From NCBI GenBank assembly GCA_036494675.1, contig DASXOA010000163.1, forward strand, positions 1-26,875: a stretch of 26,875 bases of DNA. The letters run 5' to 3'. The DNA comes from Rugosimonospora sp036494675. Lineage in GTDB: Bacteria > Actinomycetota > Actinomycetes > Mycobacteriales > Micromonosporaceae. A program made the translations under genes and the position numbers. Numbering within the stretch: the stretch's first letter is position 1; each line of letters opens with the position of its first letter. The notes under the pieces are model-generated. The model ran no database searches, was not told the DNA's origin, and worked only from the letters and a program-made list of their open reading frames with translations. Positions 1 to 7,637 of the stretch are shown in pieces.

Positions 1-1
1 G

Positions 2-463
2 TACCGCACACCCGAGGCGATGGCGCGGGCCACCTGGCAACAGCGGGTCGACGCGTTGGGCCGCGGGCACTACCGCCGCTACGACGAGCGCACCGCGACC
101 GAACTCGGCGACGAGGCCCGGCTGTGCATGGATCGCTGGCACGGTGACCTGCGCCGGCTGCGCGCCGAGGCGGACGGTCGGCTGCGCCCGCTGCGCTCGA
201 TGCTCATCGAGTTCTCCGGGATCGGCCCCACCGGCGCCGACATCTTCGCCCGCGAGGTGCAGGGCGTGTGGCCGGAGTACCGGCCGTATCTGGACCGCAA
301 GGTGACCGCGGGCGCCGCGAAGCTCGGGCTGCCCGGGAAGCCTGAGTCGCTGGCGGCGCTCGTCGGCGCCGCGGACCTGCCGCGGCTGGCCTCGGCGCTG
401 GTACGGGTCGCGCTCGACCGCACCCCGCCCGACGATCTGGTCCGGCCGCCCGGTCGACGCTAG
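2..463 (+). CDS. HhH endonuclease III-like protein, 5' partial
   Basis: The frame is open from base 2, so the gene begins outside the window; the ATG at 20 is internal. The visible 153 residues contain EFSGIGPTGADIF, a helix-hairpin-helix DNA-contact motif as in the endonuclease III / HhH-GPD superfamily, then a conserved PEYRPYLDRK segment and a Leu/Ala-rich C-terminal helix ending near LVRVALDR. Actinobacterial proteins of this type are usually annotated as endonucleases and are roughly 200-220 residues long, so about a quarter is missing. I cannot see the FeS-cluster cysteines of true Nth, and the actual substrate is unknown. The gene is followed by a 226-base gap with a terminator. Confidence 0.72.
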   Translation, partial: YRTPEAMARATWQQRVDALGRGHYRRYDERTATELGDEARLCMDRWHGDLRRLRAEADGRLRPLRSMLIEFSGIGPTGADIFAREVQGVWPEYRPYLDRKVTAGAAKLGLPGKPESLAALVGAADLPRLASALVRVALDRTPPDDLVRPPGRR

Positions 464-532
464 GCGTCCGCCGTTCCCGTTGCGCCCACGTCCCGCCGAG
501 CCCGCCTTTTCCGCCGAGCCACCCGTCCCGTC

Positions 533-560
533 GAGCCCGCCCGTTTCGGGCGGGCTCTTT
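533..560 (+). terminator. Intrinsic terminator after the endonuclease-like gene
   Basis: Perfect 10-bp stem, GAGCCCGCCC (533-542) with GGGCGGGCTC (548-557), 5-nt loop that can close by one more pair, followed by TTT. It lies 70 bases after the upstream stop codon and just before the cellulase promoter, so it insulates the two units. Confidence 0.75.
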
Positions 561-586
561 GCCAATCCGGCGCCGGGTACTACAGT
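559..586 (+). promoter_or_regulatory. Putative promoter of the GH9 cellulase
   Basis: TTGCCA (559-564, 5 of 6 to TTGACA) and TACAGT (581-586, TAnnnT) are separated by 16 bases. Predicted transcription start is near 593, giving a leader of about 97 nt and placing the CelR-like operator just downstream of the start. Inferred from consensus only. Confidence 0.45.
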
Positions 587-602
587 CCACTACCAACGTC
601 GA

Positions 603-616
603 TGGAAGCGCTCCCA
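603..616 (+). promoter_or_regulatory. CelR/CebR-type operator
   Basis: TGGAAGCGCTCCCA matches the 14-bp palindrome TGGGAGCGCTCCCA at 13 of 14 positions. That palindrome is the known binding site of the LacI-family cellobiose-responsive repressor CelR of Thermobifida fusca and related CebR proteins. It lies 73 bases upstream of the cellulase start and just downstream of the predicted promoter, a position suited to repression released by cello-oligosaccharides. No celR gene is in the window. Confidence 0.85.
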
Positions 617-689
617 CGCATCGGGGCCGGTGGGCGCGGCCGAACCCGACACCGCTGACTCCTGCACCACGTCCACTCAGGAGCGTTCC

Positions 690-3233
690 ATGCCACTTCG
701 CCCGCTCTCCCTGCTCCGCCGCGTCCCGCGCCGCTCTCCGCCGCGCGGCACCCGGCCCCGTCCCGCCCGCCGCCCCTCCGCACTGCGCCGCCGTTCCGCA
801 CTGCGCCGCCCCGTCAGGGTCGGGATGGCCATCGCCCTCGCGGTGCTCACCGGCGCCACCGTGGCCTCGGTGGCCCGGCTCGCCGCCGCAGCGCCCGTCG
901 CCAGCGGCGAGTACAACTACGCCGAGGCTCTCCAGGAGTCGATGCTGTTCTACGAGTCGCAGCGCTCCGGCAAGCTGCCCGCCGACAACCGGGTCGGTTG
1001 GCGCGGCGACTCCGACCTGACCGACGGCGCCGACCACGGGCTGGACCTCACCGGCGGGTACCACGACGCCGGCGACGAGGTGAAGTTCGGTTTCCCCGAG
1101 GCGTACTCGATGACCGCCCTGGCCTGGGGTGGCCTCGCCGACCCGGGCGGCTACACGTCCAGCGGCCAGCAGCAGTACCTGCTGCGCGACCTGCGCTGGG
1201 GCGACGACTACATCATCAAGGCGCACCCCTCGGCGCACGTGTTCTACGGGCAGGTCGGCGACGGCGGATCCGACCACGCGTTCTGGGGCCCGCCCGAGGT
1301 GAACCCCTCGCCGCGCCCGTCGTACGCGGTGACCGAATCCTGCCCGGGCTCGGACCTCACCGGTGAGGCGGCCGCCGCGCTGGCCTCCTCGTACCTGCTG
1401 TTCAAGGGCAGCGATCCCACGTACGCGGCGACCCTGCTGTCCCAGGCCAAGTCGCTGTACGAGTTCGCCGACGACTTCCGGGGCAAGTACGACGCCTGCG
1501 TCACCGCGGCGCAGGGCTACTACAACTCCTGGTCCGGCTACTGGGACGAGCTGACCTGGGGCGCCATCTGGCTCTACAAGGCCACCGGCGACAGCACCTA
1601 CCTGACCAAGGCGGAGTCGTACTACGGGAACATGAACAAGATGTCCCAGACCACCACGCCCGAGTACAACTGGACGATCAACTGGGACGACAAGTCCTTC
1701 GGCGTGTACGTGCTGATGGCCGAGTTGACCGGGCAGCAGCAGTACATCGACGACGCCGAGCGCAACCTCGACTGGTTCACCAGTTCGGTCAATGGCGCGC
1801 ACGTCAACTACACGCCCGGCGGTGAGGCCGTCGTGGACGTGTGGGGCACCTCGCGGTACGCGGCCAACGAGGCGTTCCTCGCGCTGGAGTTCGGCAACTG
1901 GCTCAAGTCCCAGGGCAGGGACGCCACGAAATCCCAGGCGTACCACGACTTCGGCGTCCGGCAGATCAACTATCTGCTCGGCGACAACCCGAACCATCTC
2001 AGCTACGAGGTCGGCTTCACCAACGGCGGCAAGAGCACCGCCTGGCCGAAGAACGTACACAGCCGCGGCGCGCACGGTTCGTGGACCAACAACATCACCG
2101 ATCCGCCGAACAACCGGCACACCCCGATCGGCGAACTGGTCGGCGGCCCCAACTCGGCGGGCAGCGACGCGTTCACCGACGACCGCAGCAACTACCAGCA
2201 GACCGAGGGCGCGCTGGACTACAACGCGCTGTTCTCCGGCGCGCTGTCCGAACTGACCCAGGAGTACGGCGGCAGCGCACTGGCCAACTTCCCGCCGAAG
2301 GAGACACCGGACGGGCCGGAGATGCTGGTGCAGGCCGCGCCGAACGCCACCGGTACCAACTTCGTCGAGATCAAGGCGCTGGTGGAGAACAAGTCGGCGT
2401 GGCCGGCCCGCAAGCTCACCAATGGCAGCTTCCGCTACTACTTCACCCTGGATCCCGGGTACTCGGCGAGCCAGTTGCAGCTCACCTCGCCGTACAACCA
2501 GTGCAAGCCGCCGACCGGGGTGACCCAACTGTCCGGCAGCACCTACTACGTCACCATCGACTGCACCGGTACCTCGATCCAGCCCTCCGGCCAGTCCGAC
2601 TTCAAGCGGGAGGTGCAGTTCCGCATCACCTTCCCGGGACCGCACGACTACACGAAGGACTATTCGTTCCAGGGTCTGCCCAACACACCCGGCGCGACGC
2701 CGGTCAACGACCCGTACCTGACGCTCTACGACGGCACGAACCTGGTGTGGGGTACCGCGCCCGGCGGTTCCGGCCCGTCGCCGAGCCCGACCCCCACGGT
2801 CTCGCCGACCCCGAGCCGCAGCCCGTCGCCGAGCCCCACCCCGAGCCGGAGCCCGTCGGCCAGCCCAACCCCGAGCCGCAGCCCGTCGCCGAGCCCGACC
2901 CCGACCGGCGCGGCGGGACCGTGCCGGGTCACCTACACGATGAACGACTGGGGTGGCGGATTCTCGGCCACGGTGACCATCGCGAACACCGGTACCTCGA
3001 CCATCAACGGCTGGACCCTGAAGTTCACGTTCGCCGGCAACCAGACCATCAGCCAGGGCTGGTCGGCGACCTGGGCGCAGAGCGGCGCCGCGGTGACCGC
3101 GACGAGCCTGTCGTACAACGGCACGCTGGCGCCCGCAGCCTCCACCTCGATCGGGTTCAACGCCAGCTACACCGGCAGCAATGCCCGGCCGACCGCGTTC
3201 ACGGTCAACGGAACCGCGTGCTCGACCGGATGA
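690..3233 (+). CDS. Secreted GH9 cellulase with CBM3 and CBM2
   Basis: Start ATG 690 is chosen because AGGAG (679-683) lies 6 bases upstream; 847 residues. An unusually long Arg/Pro-rich n-region (1-44) precedes a hydrophobic segment (46-68, cleavage likely after LAAAA). The GH9 domain follows: GGYHDAGDEVKFGFP holds the catalytic-base Asp pair (D126, D129), and DDRSNYQQTEGALDYNA holds the acid Glu (E506). Residues about 537-690 resemble the family 3c cellulose-binding module that is fused to processive GH9 enzymes such as T. fusca Cel9A. A Pro/Ser linker with repeated PSPSPTPSR units leads to a C-terminal CBM2 (about 744-847) with conserved Trp residues and a terminal Cys pair. The FnIII domain of Cel9A is replaced by the linker. 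The likely role is extracellular processive endoglucanase on crystalline cellulose. The gene appears monocistronic and under CelR-type control. Confidence 0.95.
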   Translation: MPLRPLSLLRRVPRRSPPRGTRPRPARRPSALRRRSALRRPVRVGMAIALAVLTGATVASVARLAAAAPVASGEYNYAEALQESMLFYESQRSGKLPADNRVGWRGDSDLTDGADHGLDLTGGYHDAGDEVKFGFPEAYSMTALAWGGLADPGGYTSSGQQQYLLRDLRWGDDYIIKAHPSAHVFYGQVGDGGSDHAFWGPPEVNPSPRPSYAVTESCPGSDLTGEAAAALASSYLLFKGSDPTYAATLLSQAKSLYEFADDFRGKYDACVTAAQGYYNSWSGYWDELTWGAIWLYKATGDSTYLTKAESYYGNMNKMSQTTTPEYNWTINWDDKSFGVYVLMAELTGQQQYIDDAERNLDWFTSSVNGAHVNYTPGGEAVVDVWGTSRYAANEAFLALEFGNWLKSQGRDATKSQAYHDFGVRQINYLLGDNPNHLSYEVGFTNGGKSTAWPKNVHSRGAHGSWTNNITDPPNNRHTPIGELVGGPNSAGSDAFTDDRSNYQQTEGALDYNALFSGALSELTQEYGGSALANFPPKETPDGPEMLVQAAPNATGTNFVEIKALVENKSAWPARKLTNGSFRYYFTLDPGYSASQLQLTSPYNQCKPPTGVTQLSGSTYYVTIDCTGTSIQPSGQSDFKREVQFRITFPGPHDYTKDYSFQGLPNTPGATPVNDPYLTLYDGTNLVWGTAPGGSGPSPSPTPTVSPTPSRSPSPSPTPSRSPSASPTPSRSPSPSPTPTGAAGPCRVTYTMNDWGGGFSATVTIANTGTSTINGWTLKFTFAGNQTISQGWSATWAQSGAAVTATSLSYNGTLAPAASTSIGFNASYTGSNARPTAFTVNGTACSTG

Positions 3234-3240
3234 ACAACCA

Positions 3241-3328
3241 GACCCGGGTAGCGATCAGACCTGGGTAGCGATCAGACCCGGGGTAGCGATCAAACCCGGG
3301 TCGCGATCAGACTCGGGTCGCGACCGGA
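3241..3328. repeat. Five-copy imperfect ~17-bp tandem repeat behind the cellulase gene
   Basis: Units of the form GGGTAGCGATCAGACCC recur about five times with small changes (AGCGATC to TCGCGATC, CAGAC to CAAAC) directly after the stop codon. They are not spacer-separated, so this is no CRISPR. The rest of the 357-base gap to the next gene is GC-rich, contains GGCACACGGCG-type short repeats and a strong hairpin, and shows no convincing gene. Confidence 0.85.
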
Positions 3329-3440
3329 CAGCGGCGGACTGGGGCCGCGCCGACACACGGCGGTGGGGTGTCGCCGGCCGGCACACGGCGACGGGGTGGC
3401 GCCGGGCCGGGACGGTGCGGCCGGCCGGCGCCGCGCGCCG

Positions 3441-3474
3441 GCGGCGGGGACGGGCGGATACCCGTCCCCGCCGC
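3441..3474 (+). terminator. Strong hairpin, probable cellulase terminator
   Basis: A perfect 14-bp stem, GCGGCGGGGACGGG (3441-3454) with CCCGTCCCCGCCGC (3461-3474), 6-nt loop, followed by TTCGCG. There is no real U-tract, as is common in actinobacteria. It lies 207 bases after the cellulase stop. Confidence 0.65.
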
Positions 3475-3590
3475 TTCGCGTCGCACGTCCGACACGCGGG
3501 CATCGAAGAATGCCGCCACCGGCACTTGTCACCGTCGGGACGGCGTGGGTGAATGAGCGCTGGGGATCGATGCAGGTGGGGGCGGTACGC

Positions 3591-4232
3591 ATGTTGACGG
3601 AGCACGATGACGAGCGCCTGGCGGTGGGTCTGGTGCGCCTGGCCGCCGCGATGCACGAGGCCACCGAAGGGCACGCGTCCGGCGGCCCGACCACCCTGGT
3701 GGATCAGCAGATCATCCTGATGCTCTCGCAGCGCGGCGACAAGCGCTCGGTGGAGGAGTTGGCCTCGTGGCTCGGGATGAGCCTGCCCAACCTCATCGAG
3801 GCGGTCGGCAGGCTGCGCCTCGACGGGCTGGTGGGCCTCGATCCCGCGCCGTCCTACGATCCGGGGCACGTGACGGTGACGCTCACCGACCAGGGCCGCG
3901 AACTGCCCATGCCGCTGGTCAACTGGGCCGCACACCTGCTCGGCCGGCTCACCGATCTGCCCGCCGACGAGCAGAGCCGGCTGCTGTCCGCGGTCTGCCA
4001 GCATATCGCCCGGTTGCAGGCACGGGACGCGATCTCGACCGCCCGCATGTGCCTGACCTGCCGGTTCTTCCAGCCGTACGCGCACGCCGGCCAGCCGAAG
4101 CCGCACCACTGCGCGCTGGTCGACGCGCCATTCGGGCACAGCCACATCCGGATCCACTGCCCCGAGCAGCAGCAGGACGTGCACCTGACCATCGAGCGCC
4201 CGGATCCTCCCGAGGAGGACCCGGGCGACTGA
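3591..4232 (+). CDS. MarR-like winged-helix regulator with C-terminal Cys cluster
   Basis: Start ATG 3591 is favoured by a purine-rich AGGTGGGGG (3574-3582) 8 bases upstream; ATG 3570 and GTG 3549 in the same frame are alternatives. 213 residues. Residues about 36-105 form a winged helix: VDQQIILMLSQ, then KRSVEELASWLGMSLPNLIEAV as the helix-turn-helix, then a wing ending VTVTLTDQGREL. The C-terminal part carries MCLTC (C154, C157), HHC (H172, H173, C174) and HCPE (C190), a CxxC-x16-C-x15-C arrangement that would suit a bound metal such as zinc. Similar four-Cys MarR-type proteins are common in actinobacteria, but their ligand is not known to me. The gene converges on the cold-shock gene with a 21-base gap. 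Targets are unknown; metal or redox sensing is inference. Confidence 0.75.
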   Translation: MLTEHDDERLAVGLVRLAAAMHEATEGHASGGPTTLVDQQIILMLSQRGDKRSVEELASWLGMSLPNLIEAVGRLRLDGLVGLDPAPSYDPGHVTVTLTDQGRELPMPLVNWAAHLLGRLTDLPADEQSRLLSAVCQHIARLQARDAISTARMCLTCRFFQPYAHAGQPKPHHCALVDAPFGHSHIRIHCPEQQQDVHLTIERPDPPEEDPGD

Positions 4233-4253
4233 ACCGTCCGGGAACGGCCGGCG

Positions 4254-4694
4254 CTACTCCACCCAGCCGTTCTGCCGGGCGAACTGGACCAGGCGCTTGC
4301 GCAGCTCGACGATCTGCGCGCCGGTCAACTGCGGCCCGGCGTCCAGAAGGATGTCGGTGACCCGGGACCGGAACTCCTCCTCGGAGAAGATCTCGCAGAG
4401 GTCGTCCTCGGCGCCCTGCCGCTCGCCGGAGCGCACCGTCGCGGGCTGCGGCGGGCGGGCATTCGTGGCCGGGGCTGCGGCGCCCGCCGGGGCCTCCAGC
4501 ACCTGCACGTCGTACGCCTTCAGACCGCGCCCGCCATCGATCACGTTGAACTGCACCCGCGCGCCGGTGGCGACCCGCACACCCCGGTCGGTCAGCTCGT
4601 TGGCGTGCACGAACACGTCGTCGCCGCCGTCGTCGGGGGCGATGAAGCCATAGCCCCGACCCTCGTCGAACCGCACGACCTTACCGGTAGTCAT
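4254..4694 (-). CDS. Cold-shock-domain protein with actinobacterial C-terminal extension
   Basis: 146 residues; ATG at 4694 with GGGAGAAG (plus-strand 4699-4706) 4 bases upstream. Residues 1-66 form a cold-shock domain: GKVVRFDEGRGYGFIAPDD (RNP1 GYGFI) and DVFVHA (RNP2), a nucleic-acid-binding OB fold. A Pro/Ala-rich linker (67-95) leads to an acidic helical tail, CEIFSEEEFRSRVTDILLD and IVELRKRLVQFARQNGWVE, which is conserved in long Csp-like proteins of actinobacteria and may bind a partner. The likely function is RNA or single-stranded DNA chaperone. It lies 86 bases downstream of the permease on the same strand and probably has its own promoter. Confidence 0.9.
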   Translation of the reverse strand: MTTGKVVRFDEGRGYGFIAPDDGGDDVFVHANELTDRGVRVATGARVQFNVIDGGRGLKAYDVQVLEAPAGAAAPATNARPPQPATVRSGERQGAEDDLCEIFSEEEFRSRVTDILLDAGPQLTGAQIVELRKRLVQFARQNGWVE

Positions 4695-4752
4695 CGATCT
4701 TCTCCCTCACCACAACCTCAACCGACCGCTTCCCCACAGGTTGAACCAGACC

Positions 4753-4758
4753 ACAATA
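4753..4758 (-). promoter_or_regulatory. Candidate -10 element for the cold-shock gene
   Basis: On the minus strand TATTGT (TAnnnT) sits about 59 bases before the ATG in a stretch less GC-rich than its surroundings. No good -35 was found. It would give a leader of about 50 nt. Confidence 0.25.
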
Positions 4759-4780
4759 GCCGAACCGGCCACCACAATCC

Positions 4781-6001
4781 TCAGCCCGACACGGGATGAT
4801 GTGCGGGGCCGCCGTGATGCCCATGATGCTCGTGGCCGGTGTGCTCCTGGCCACTGTCCGGGCCGCCGCCCATCATCCGCAGCATGCCCATGCCTCCCGT
4901 GGCGAAGAACCGCACCACGAGCGCGGCGGCCAGGATCAGGAAGACGATGTTCAGGAACGTGGTGTAGTTCCAGCTGATCGCCGCCTCCACCACCCTGGCG
5001 TGGCGCTGTACCGGTACCAGGCCGGCGCCGCCGAACAGGATCTCGACGAGGTACCCGGCCACCACGGCCGAGAGGTAGAACGTACCGGTCACGTACAGCG
5101 CCGTACGCCAGCCGTAGTACCGGCGGTAGATGTTGATGATCGGCAGGATGATCAGGTCGGCGAAGATGAAGGCGACCACGCCGCCGAAGCTGATCCCGCC
5201 GTTCCAGAGCACGGCCGCCAGCGGCACGTTGCCGATGGAGCACACGAAGCTGGCGACCGCGACCAGCGGCCCGACCAGCGGGCCCCACACCTTGGCCAGC
5301 AGGGGGTGGCCGGTCAGGAAGAACGTGCGCCAGAAGGTTCCCGGTACCCAGGCGGCGATGGCGCCGGCGATGAGCAGTCCACCGGCCAGGTCCCGCCAGA
5401 TCGCCGCCCACTCCATGACGAACACGTGGGACACCGACGTGAAGCCGTCCCGGGACAGCAACCGCCGCCGGAACGACCCTCCACTCTGGACAGACATGTC
5501 CATCGCCGCGTGCCCCTCCATCGACCCGGCCAGGCCACGGTCCGCCTGTGCACGCGCCTCGCGCAGCAGGCGGGAGCGCAGGGTCAGCCGGAACAGCAGG
5601 GCGAGCAGCACGATCATGATCGGGCCACCGACGAACTCCGCCACCGTGAACTGCCAGCCCACCAGGAGCGCCAGGATCACGCCCAACTCGATCACCAGGT
5701 TCGTGGAGGCGATCTCGAAGGCCATCGCCGCGGTGAAGTTGGCGCCCTTGCGGAACAGCGAGCGGGCGAGCGCGACCGCCGCGTACGAGCAGGAGGACGA
5801 CCCCGCGCCGAGCCCGGCGGCGATGGCCAGGGTACGGGGCCGGTCGTCGCCGAGCAGCCGGATCACGGTCGAGCGGCGCACCACCGCCTGGACGATCGCG
5901 GAGAGGCCGAAGCCGACGATGAGCGCCCAGAGGATCTCCCAGGTCATCGAGCCGGCGATGGCCAGCGCGTGCACGATCGCACCCCACACCCGTGCCAACA
6001 T
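4781..6001 (-). CDS. UPF0718 (ArsP/DUF318-type) permease with His-rich tail
   Basis: 406 residues with about eight to ten hydrophobic segments. The family's features are visible: WEILWALIVGFGLSAIVQA, then GAGSSSCSYAAVALARSLF and, in the second half, VASFVCSIGNVPLAAVLW, two Cys-containing repeats typical of PF03773 permeases. Some members of this family export organoarsenicals (ArsP); others are linked to metal handling. The middle loop holds HAAMDMS, and the C-terminus is Met/His-rich (GMGMLRMMGGG, then a stretch with eight His such as HEHHGHH), consistent with binding a soft or transition metal. The start is uncertain: the ATG at 6001 matches the family N-terminus but has only a G-run beside it and lies in a CsoR-like palindrome; ATG 5947 is an alternative. 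The substrate is not established; copper is an inference from the operator and tail. Confidence 0.8.
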   Translation of the reverse strand: MLARVWGAIVHALAIAGSMTWEILWALIVGFGLSAIVQAVVRRSTVIRLLGDDRPRTLAIAAGLGAGSSSCSYAAVALARSLFRKGANFTAAMAFEIASTNLVIELGVILALLVGWQFTVAEFVGGPIMIVLLALLFRLTLRSRLLREARAQADRGLAGSMEGHAAMDMSVQSGGSFRRRLLSRDGFTSVSHVFVMEWAAIWRDLAGGLLIAGAIAAWVPGTFWRTFFLTGHPLLAKVWGPLVGPLVAVASFVCSIGNVPLAAVLWNGGISFGGVVAFIFADLIILPIINIYRRYYGWRTALYVTGTFYLSAVVAGYLVEILFGGAGLVPVQRHARVVEAAISWNYTTFLNIVFLILAAALVVRFFATGGMGMLRMMGGGPDSGQEHTGHEHHGHHGGPAHHPVSG

Positions 6002-6016
6002 ACCCCCCGGAGGTAT
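6000..6016. promoter_or_regulatory. CsoR/RicR-like palindrome at the permease start
   Basis: ATACCCCCCGGAGGTAT is a 17-bp inverted repeat (ATACCyCC-N-GGrGGTAT, 7 of 8 pairs). It resembles the TA-flanked C-run/G-run operators bound by actinobacterial copper sensors of the CsoR family. It overlaps the ATG of the permease, so binding would block initiation. No csoR gene is in the window. Confidence 0.5.
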
Positions 6017-6029
6017 CCGTCGCACCCGT

Positions 6030-6093
6030 CCGGCGAGCCCGGCCGGGCCAGCGAGCCCCCGCCCGGCCAGCGAGCCCCCGGCCGGCGAGCCCG
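6030..6093. repeat. Imperfect tandem repeats between the permease and the MBOAT gene
   Basis: GGCCAGCGAGCCCCC occurs twice 19 bases apart, flanked by shorter GGCGAGCCC copies. The 240-base divergent intergenic region also has two copies of CGGTGACCCC (near 6119 and 6132) and the hairpin 6139-6157. Confidence 0.7.
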
Positions 6094-6138
6094 CCCCGAC
6101 ACGCGGGCGCACGGCAAACGGTGACCCCATCCGGTGAC

Positions 6139-6157
6139 CCCTCCGGCATCCGGAGGG
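6139..6157. other. Perfect hairpin or dyad in the divergent promoter region
   Basis: CCCTCCGG (6139-6146), loop CAT, CCGGAGGG (6150-6157). Both flanking genes read away from it, so it is unlikely to be their terminator; it could be an operator or a leader structure. Confidence 0.5.
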
Positions 6158-6228
6158 CCGATTTGAGGAATCTTCACCTTTTGGCGCCGAAGTTCGCCCG
6201 ATCGAGCCTCGACAAAGGCCGTAAATCA

Positions 6229-6234
6229 TAGTGT
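6229..6234 (+). promoter_or_regulatory. Candidate -10 for leaderless transcription of the MBOAT gene
   Basis: TAGTGT (TAnnnT) ends 7 bases before the ATG at 6242, the spacing seen at several other genes here. A weak AAGG (6235-6238) only 3 bases from the ATG is a poor ribosome site. The AT-rich run GTAAATCATA precedes it; no clear -35. Confidence 0.4.
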
Positions 6235-6241
6235 AAGGTTC

Positions 6242-7618
6242 ATGTTGTTTCCGACCGTGGAGTTCGCGGTGTTCTTCGCCGCCGTACTCATGGTCAACTG
6301 GTGGCTGATGCCGAGGCCCCGGCTCTGGAAGCCGTTCATCCTGCTGGCGTCGTATGTCTGCTACGGCTGGGCCAGCCCGCGGCTGGTCCTGGTGCTCATC
6401 GGCGTCAGCCTGTGGAACCAGGGGTTCGGCTGGCTGGTCTTCCGCACCCGGCGCCGCTCGCTGCTGATCACCGGGATCGCCGGCGACGTCGCACTGCTCG
6501 GCTACGCCAAGTACGCCGGCTTCTTCGCCCACGAGATCGACGCGGCGCTCGGGCGCATCGGGCTCGGCGCGCCACTGCCGGTCATCGTGCTCGTCGCCAC
6601 GGTCGGCGTGTCGTTCTACACCTTCCAGGGCATCAGCTACCTCGTCGACCTGTGGCGCGGGGACCTCCAGCGGCCGGCGCCGACGCTGGACTTCCTTGTG
6701 TACCAAGCATTCTTCCCGCACCTGTTCGCCGGGCCGATCGTGCGGGCCCGCGAGCTCATCCCGCAGTTCGCCAGCCCCCGCGACCCGGCACAGGTCCCGT
6801 ACACCCGGGCCGGCACGCTGATCCTCGCCGGCCTGGCGAAGAAGCTCGTGATCGCCGACACGCTGGGCAAGCTGGTCGTCGACCCCGTCTTCGCCGCACC
6901 CGACCAGCACGCCGCGTACGAGGTGCTGTTCGCGATCTACGCGTACGCGGCGCAGATCTACGCGGACTTCTCCGGCTACACCGACATCGCGATCGGGCTG
7001 GCGCTGCTGCTGGGCTTCAGGTTCCCGATGAACTTCGACCGCCCGTACGCCGCGGCGAGCCTGCGCGAGTTCTGGCGGCGCTGGCACATCTCGCTGTCCA
7101 GTTGGCTGCGCGACTACGTCTACATCCCGCTGGGCGGTGGCCGGGGCCGCTCCCGGCGCAACCTGTTCCTCACGATGCTGCTGGGCGGCCTGTGGCACGG
7201 CGCCAACTGGACGTTCGTGGCCTGGGGCGGGCTGCACGGCGCGGCCCTGGCCGTGGAGCGGCGCACCGGGCCGGCCCGCCGTCCGTGGCTCGGCAGGCTC
7301 ATCACGTTCCACTTCGTGGCCCTGTGCTGGGTGTTCTTCCGGGCACCCGGGTTCTCCGGCGCGTTCGCCGTGCTGGGCCGGCTGTTCGTGTGGACCACAC
7401 CCGGTACCGGCCTCATCGCGCCTCTGCTCGTCGCGCTGGTCCTGGCCGGTACGGCGATCCAACTCGTCCCACCGGGGTTCCTGACCCGGCCGGTGCGCGC
7501 CCTGCTCGGCGCCATGTCGCCGGTGGCGCAGGGAGTGACCCTCGCGCTGGCCTTCGTCGCGCTCATGGCCATCGCGCCCAACCTGGGCGTACCGGCGTTC
7601 ATCTACTACCAGTTCTAG
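6242..7618 (+). CDS. MBOAT-family O-acyltransferase, AlgI/DltB type
   Basis: 458 residues, about ten membrane segments, the usual AlgI length. Family signatures in order: FPTVEFAVFFAAVL at the N-terminus, GVSFYTFQGISYLVD (about 121-135), FFPHLFAGPIVRA, YADFSGYTDIAIGLALLLGF, LREFWRRWHISLSSWLRDY, and GGLWHGANWTFVAWGGLHG with the catalytic His (H319) and a second conserved His (about 332). AlgI-type proteins move an acyl group, usually acetyl, across the membrane so that a partner can load it on a polysaccharide. The next gene, 19 bases downstream, is an SGNH protein, as in AlgI/AlgJ-AlgX, PatA/PatB and DltB/DltD. The target polymer is not shown by the sequence. No polysaccharide synthase lies nearby. 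Confidence 0.92.
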   Translation: MLFPTVEFAVFFAAVLMVNWWLMPRPRLWKPFILLASYVCYGWASPRLVLVLIGVSLWNQGFGWLVFRTRRRSLLITGIAGDVALLGYAKYAGFFAHEIDAALGRIGLGAPLPVIVLVATVGVSFYTFQGISYLVDLWRGDLQRPAPTLDFLVYQAFFPHLFAGPIVRARELIPQFASPRDPAQVPYTRAGTLILAGLAKKLVIADTLGKLVVDPVFAAPDQHAAYEVLFAIYAYAAQIYADFSGYTDIAIGLALLLGFRFPMNFDRPYAAASLREFWRRWHISLSSWLRDYVYIPLGGGRGRSRRNLFLTMLLGGLWHGANWTFVAWGGLHGAALAVERRTGPARRPWLGRLITFHFVALCWVFFRAPGFSGAFAVLGRLFVWTTPGTGLIAPLLVALVLAGTAIQLVPPGFLTRPVRALLGAMSPVAQGVTLALAFVALMAIAPNLGVPAFIYYQF

Positions 7619-7637
7619 CCCGGACGGGAGGCAGGCA

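Noticed and set aside
204..2645. Long minus-strand open frame (813 codons) opposite the cellulase gene
   Set aside because: It is the antisense shadow of a clear GH9/CBM3 gene, is Arg/Gly/Val-rich and has no recognisable domain or ribosome site.
3241..3328. Possible CRISPR array
   Set aside because: Units are directly adjacent, about 17 bp, imperfect and without spacers; no cas genes.
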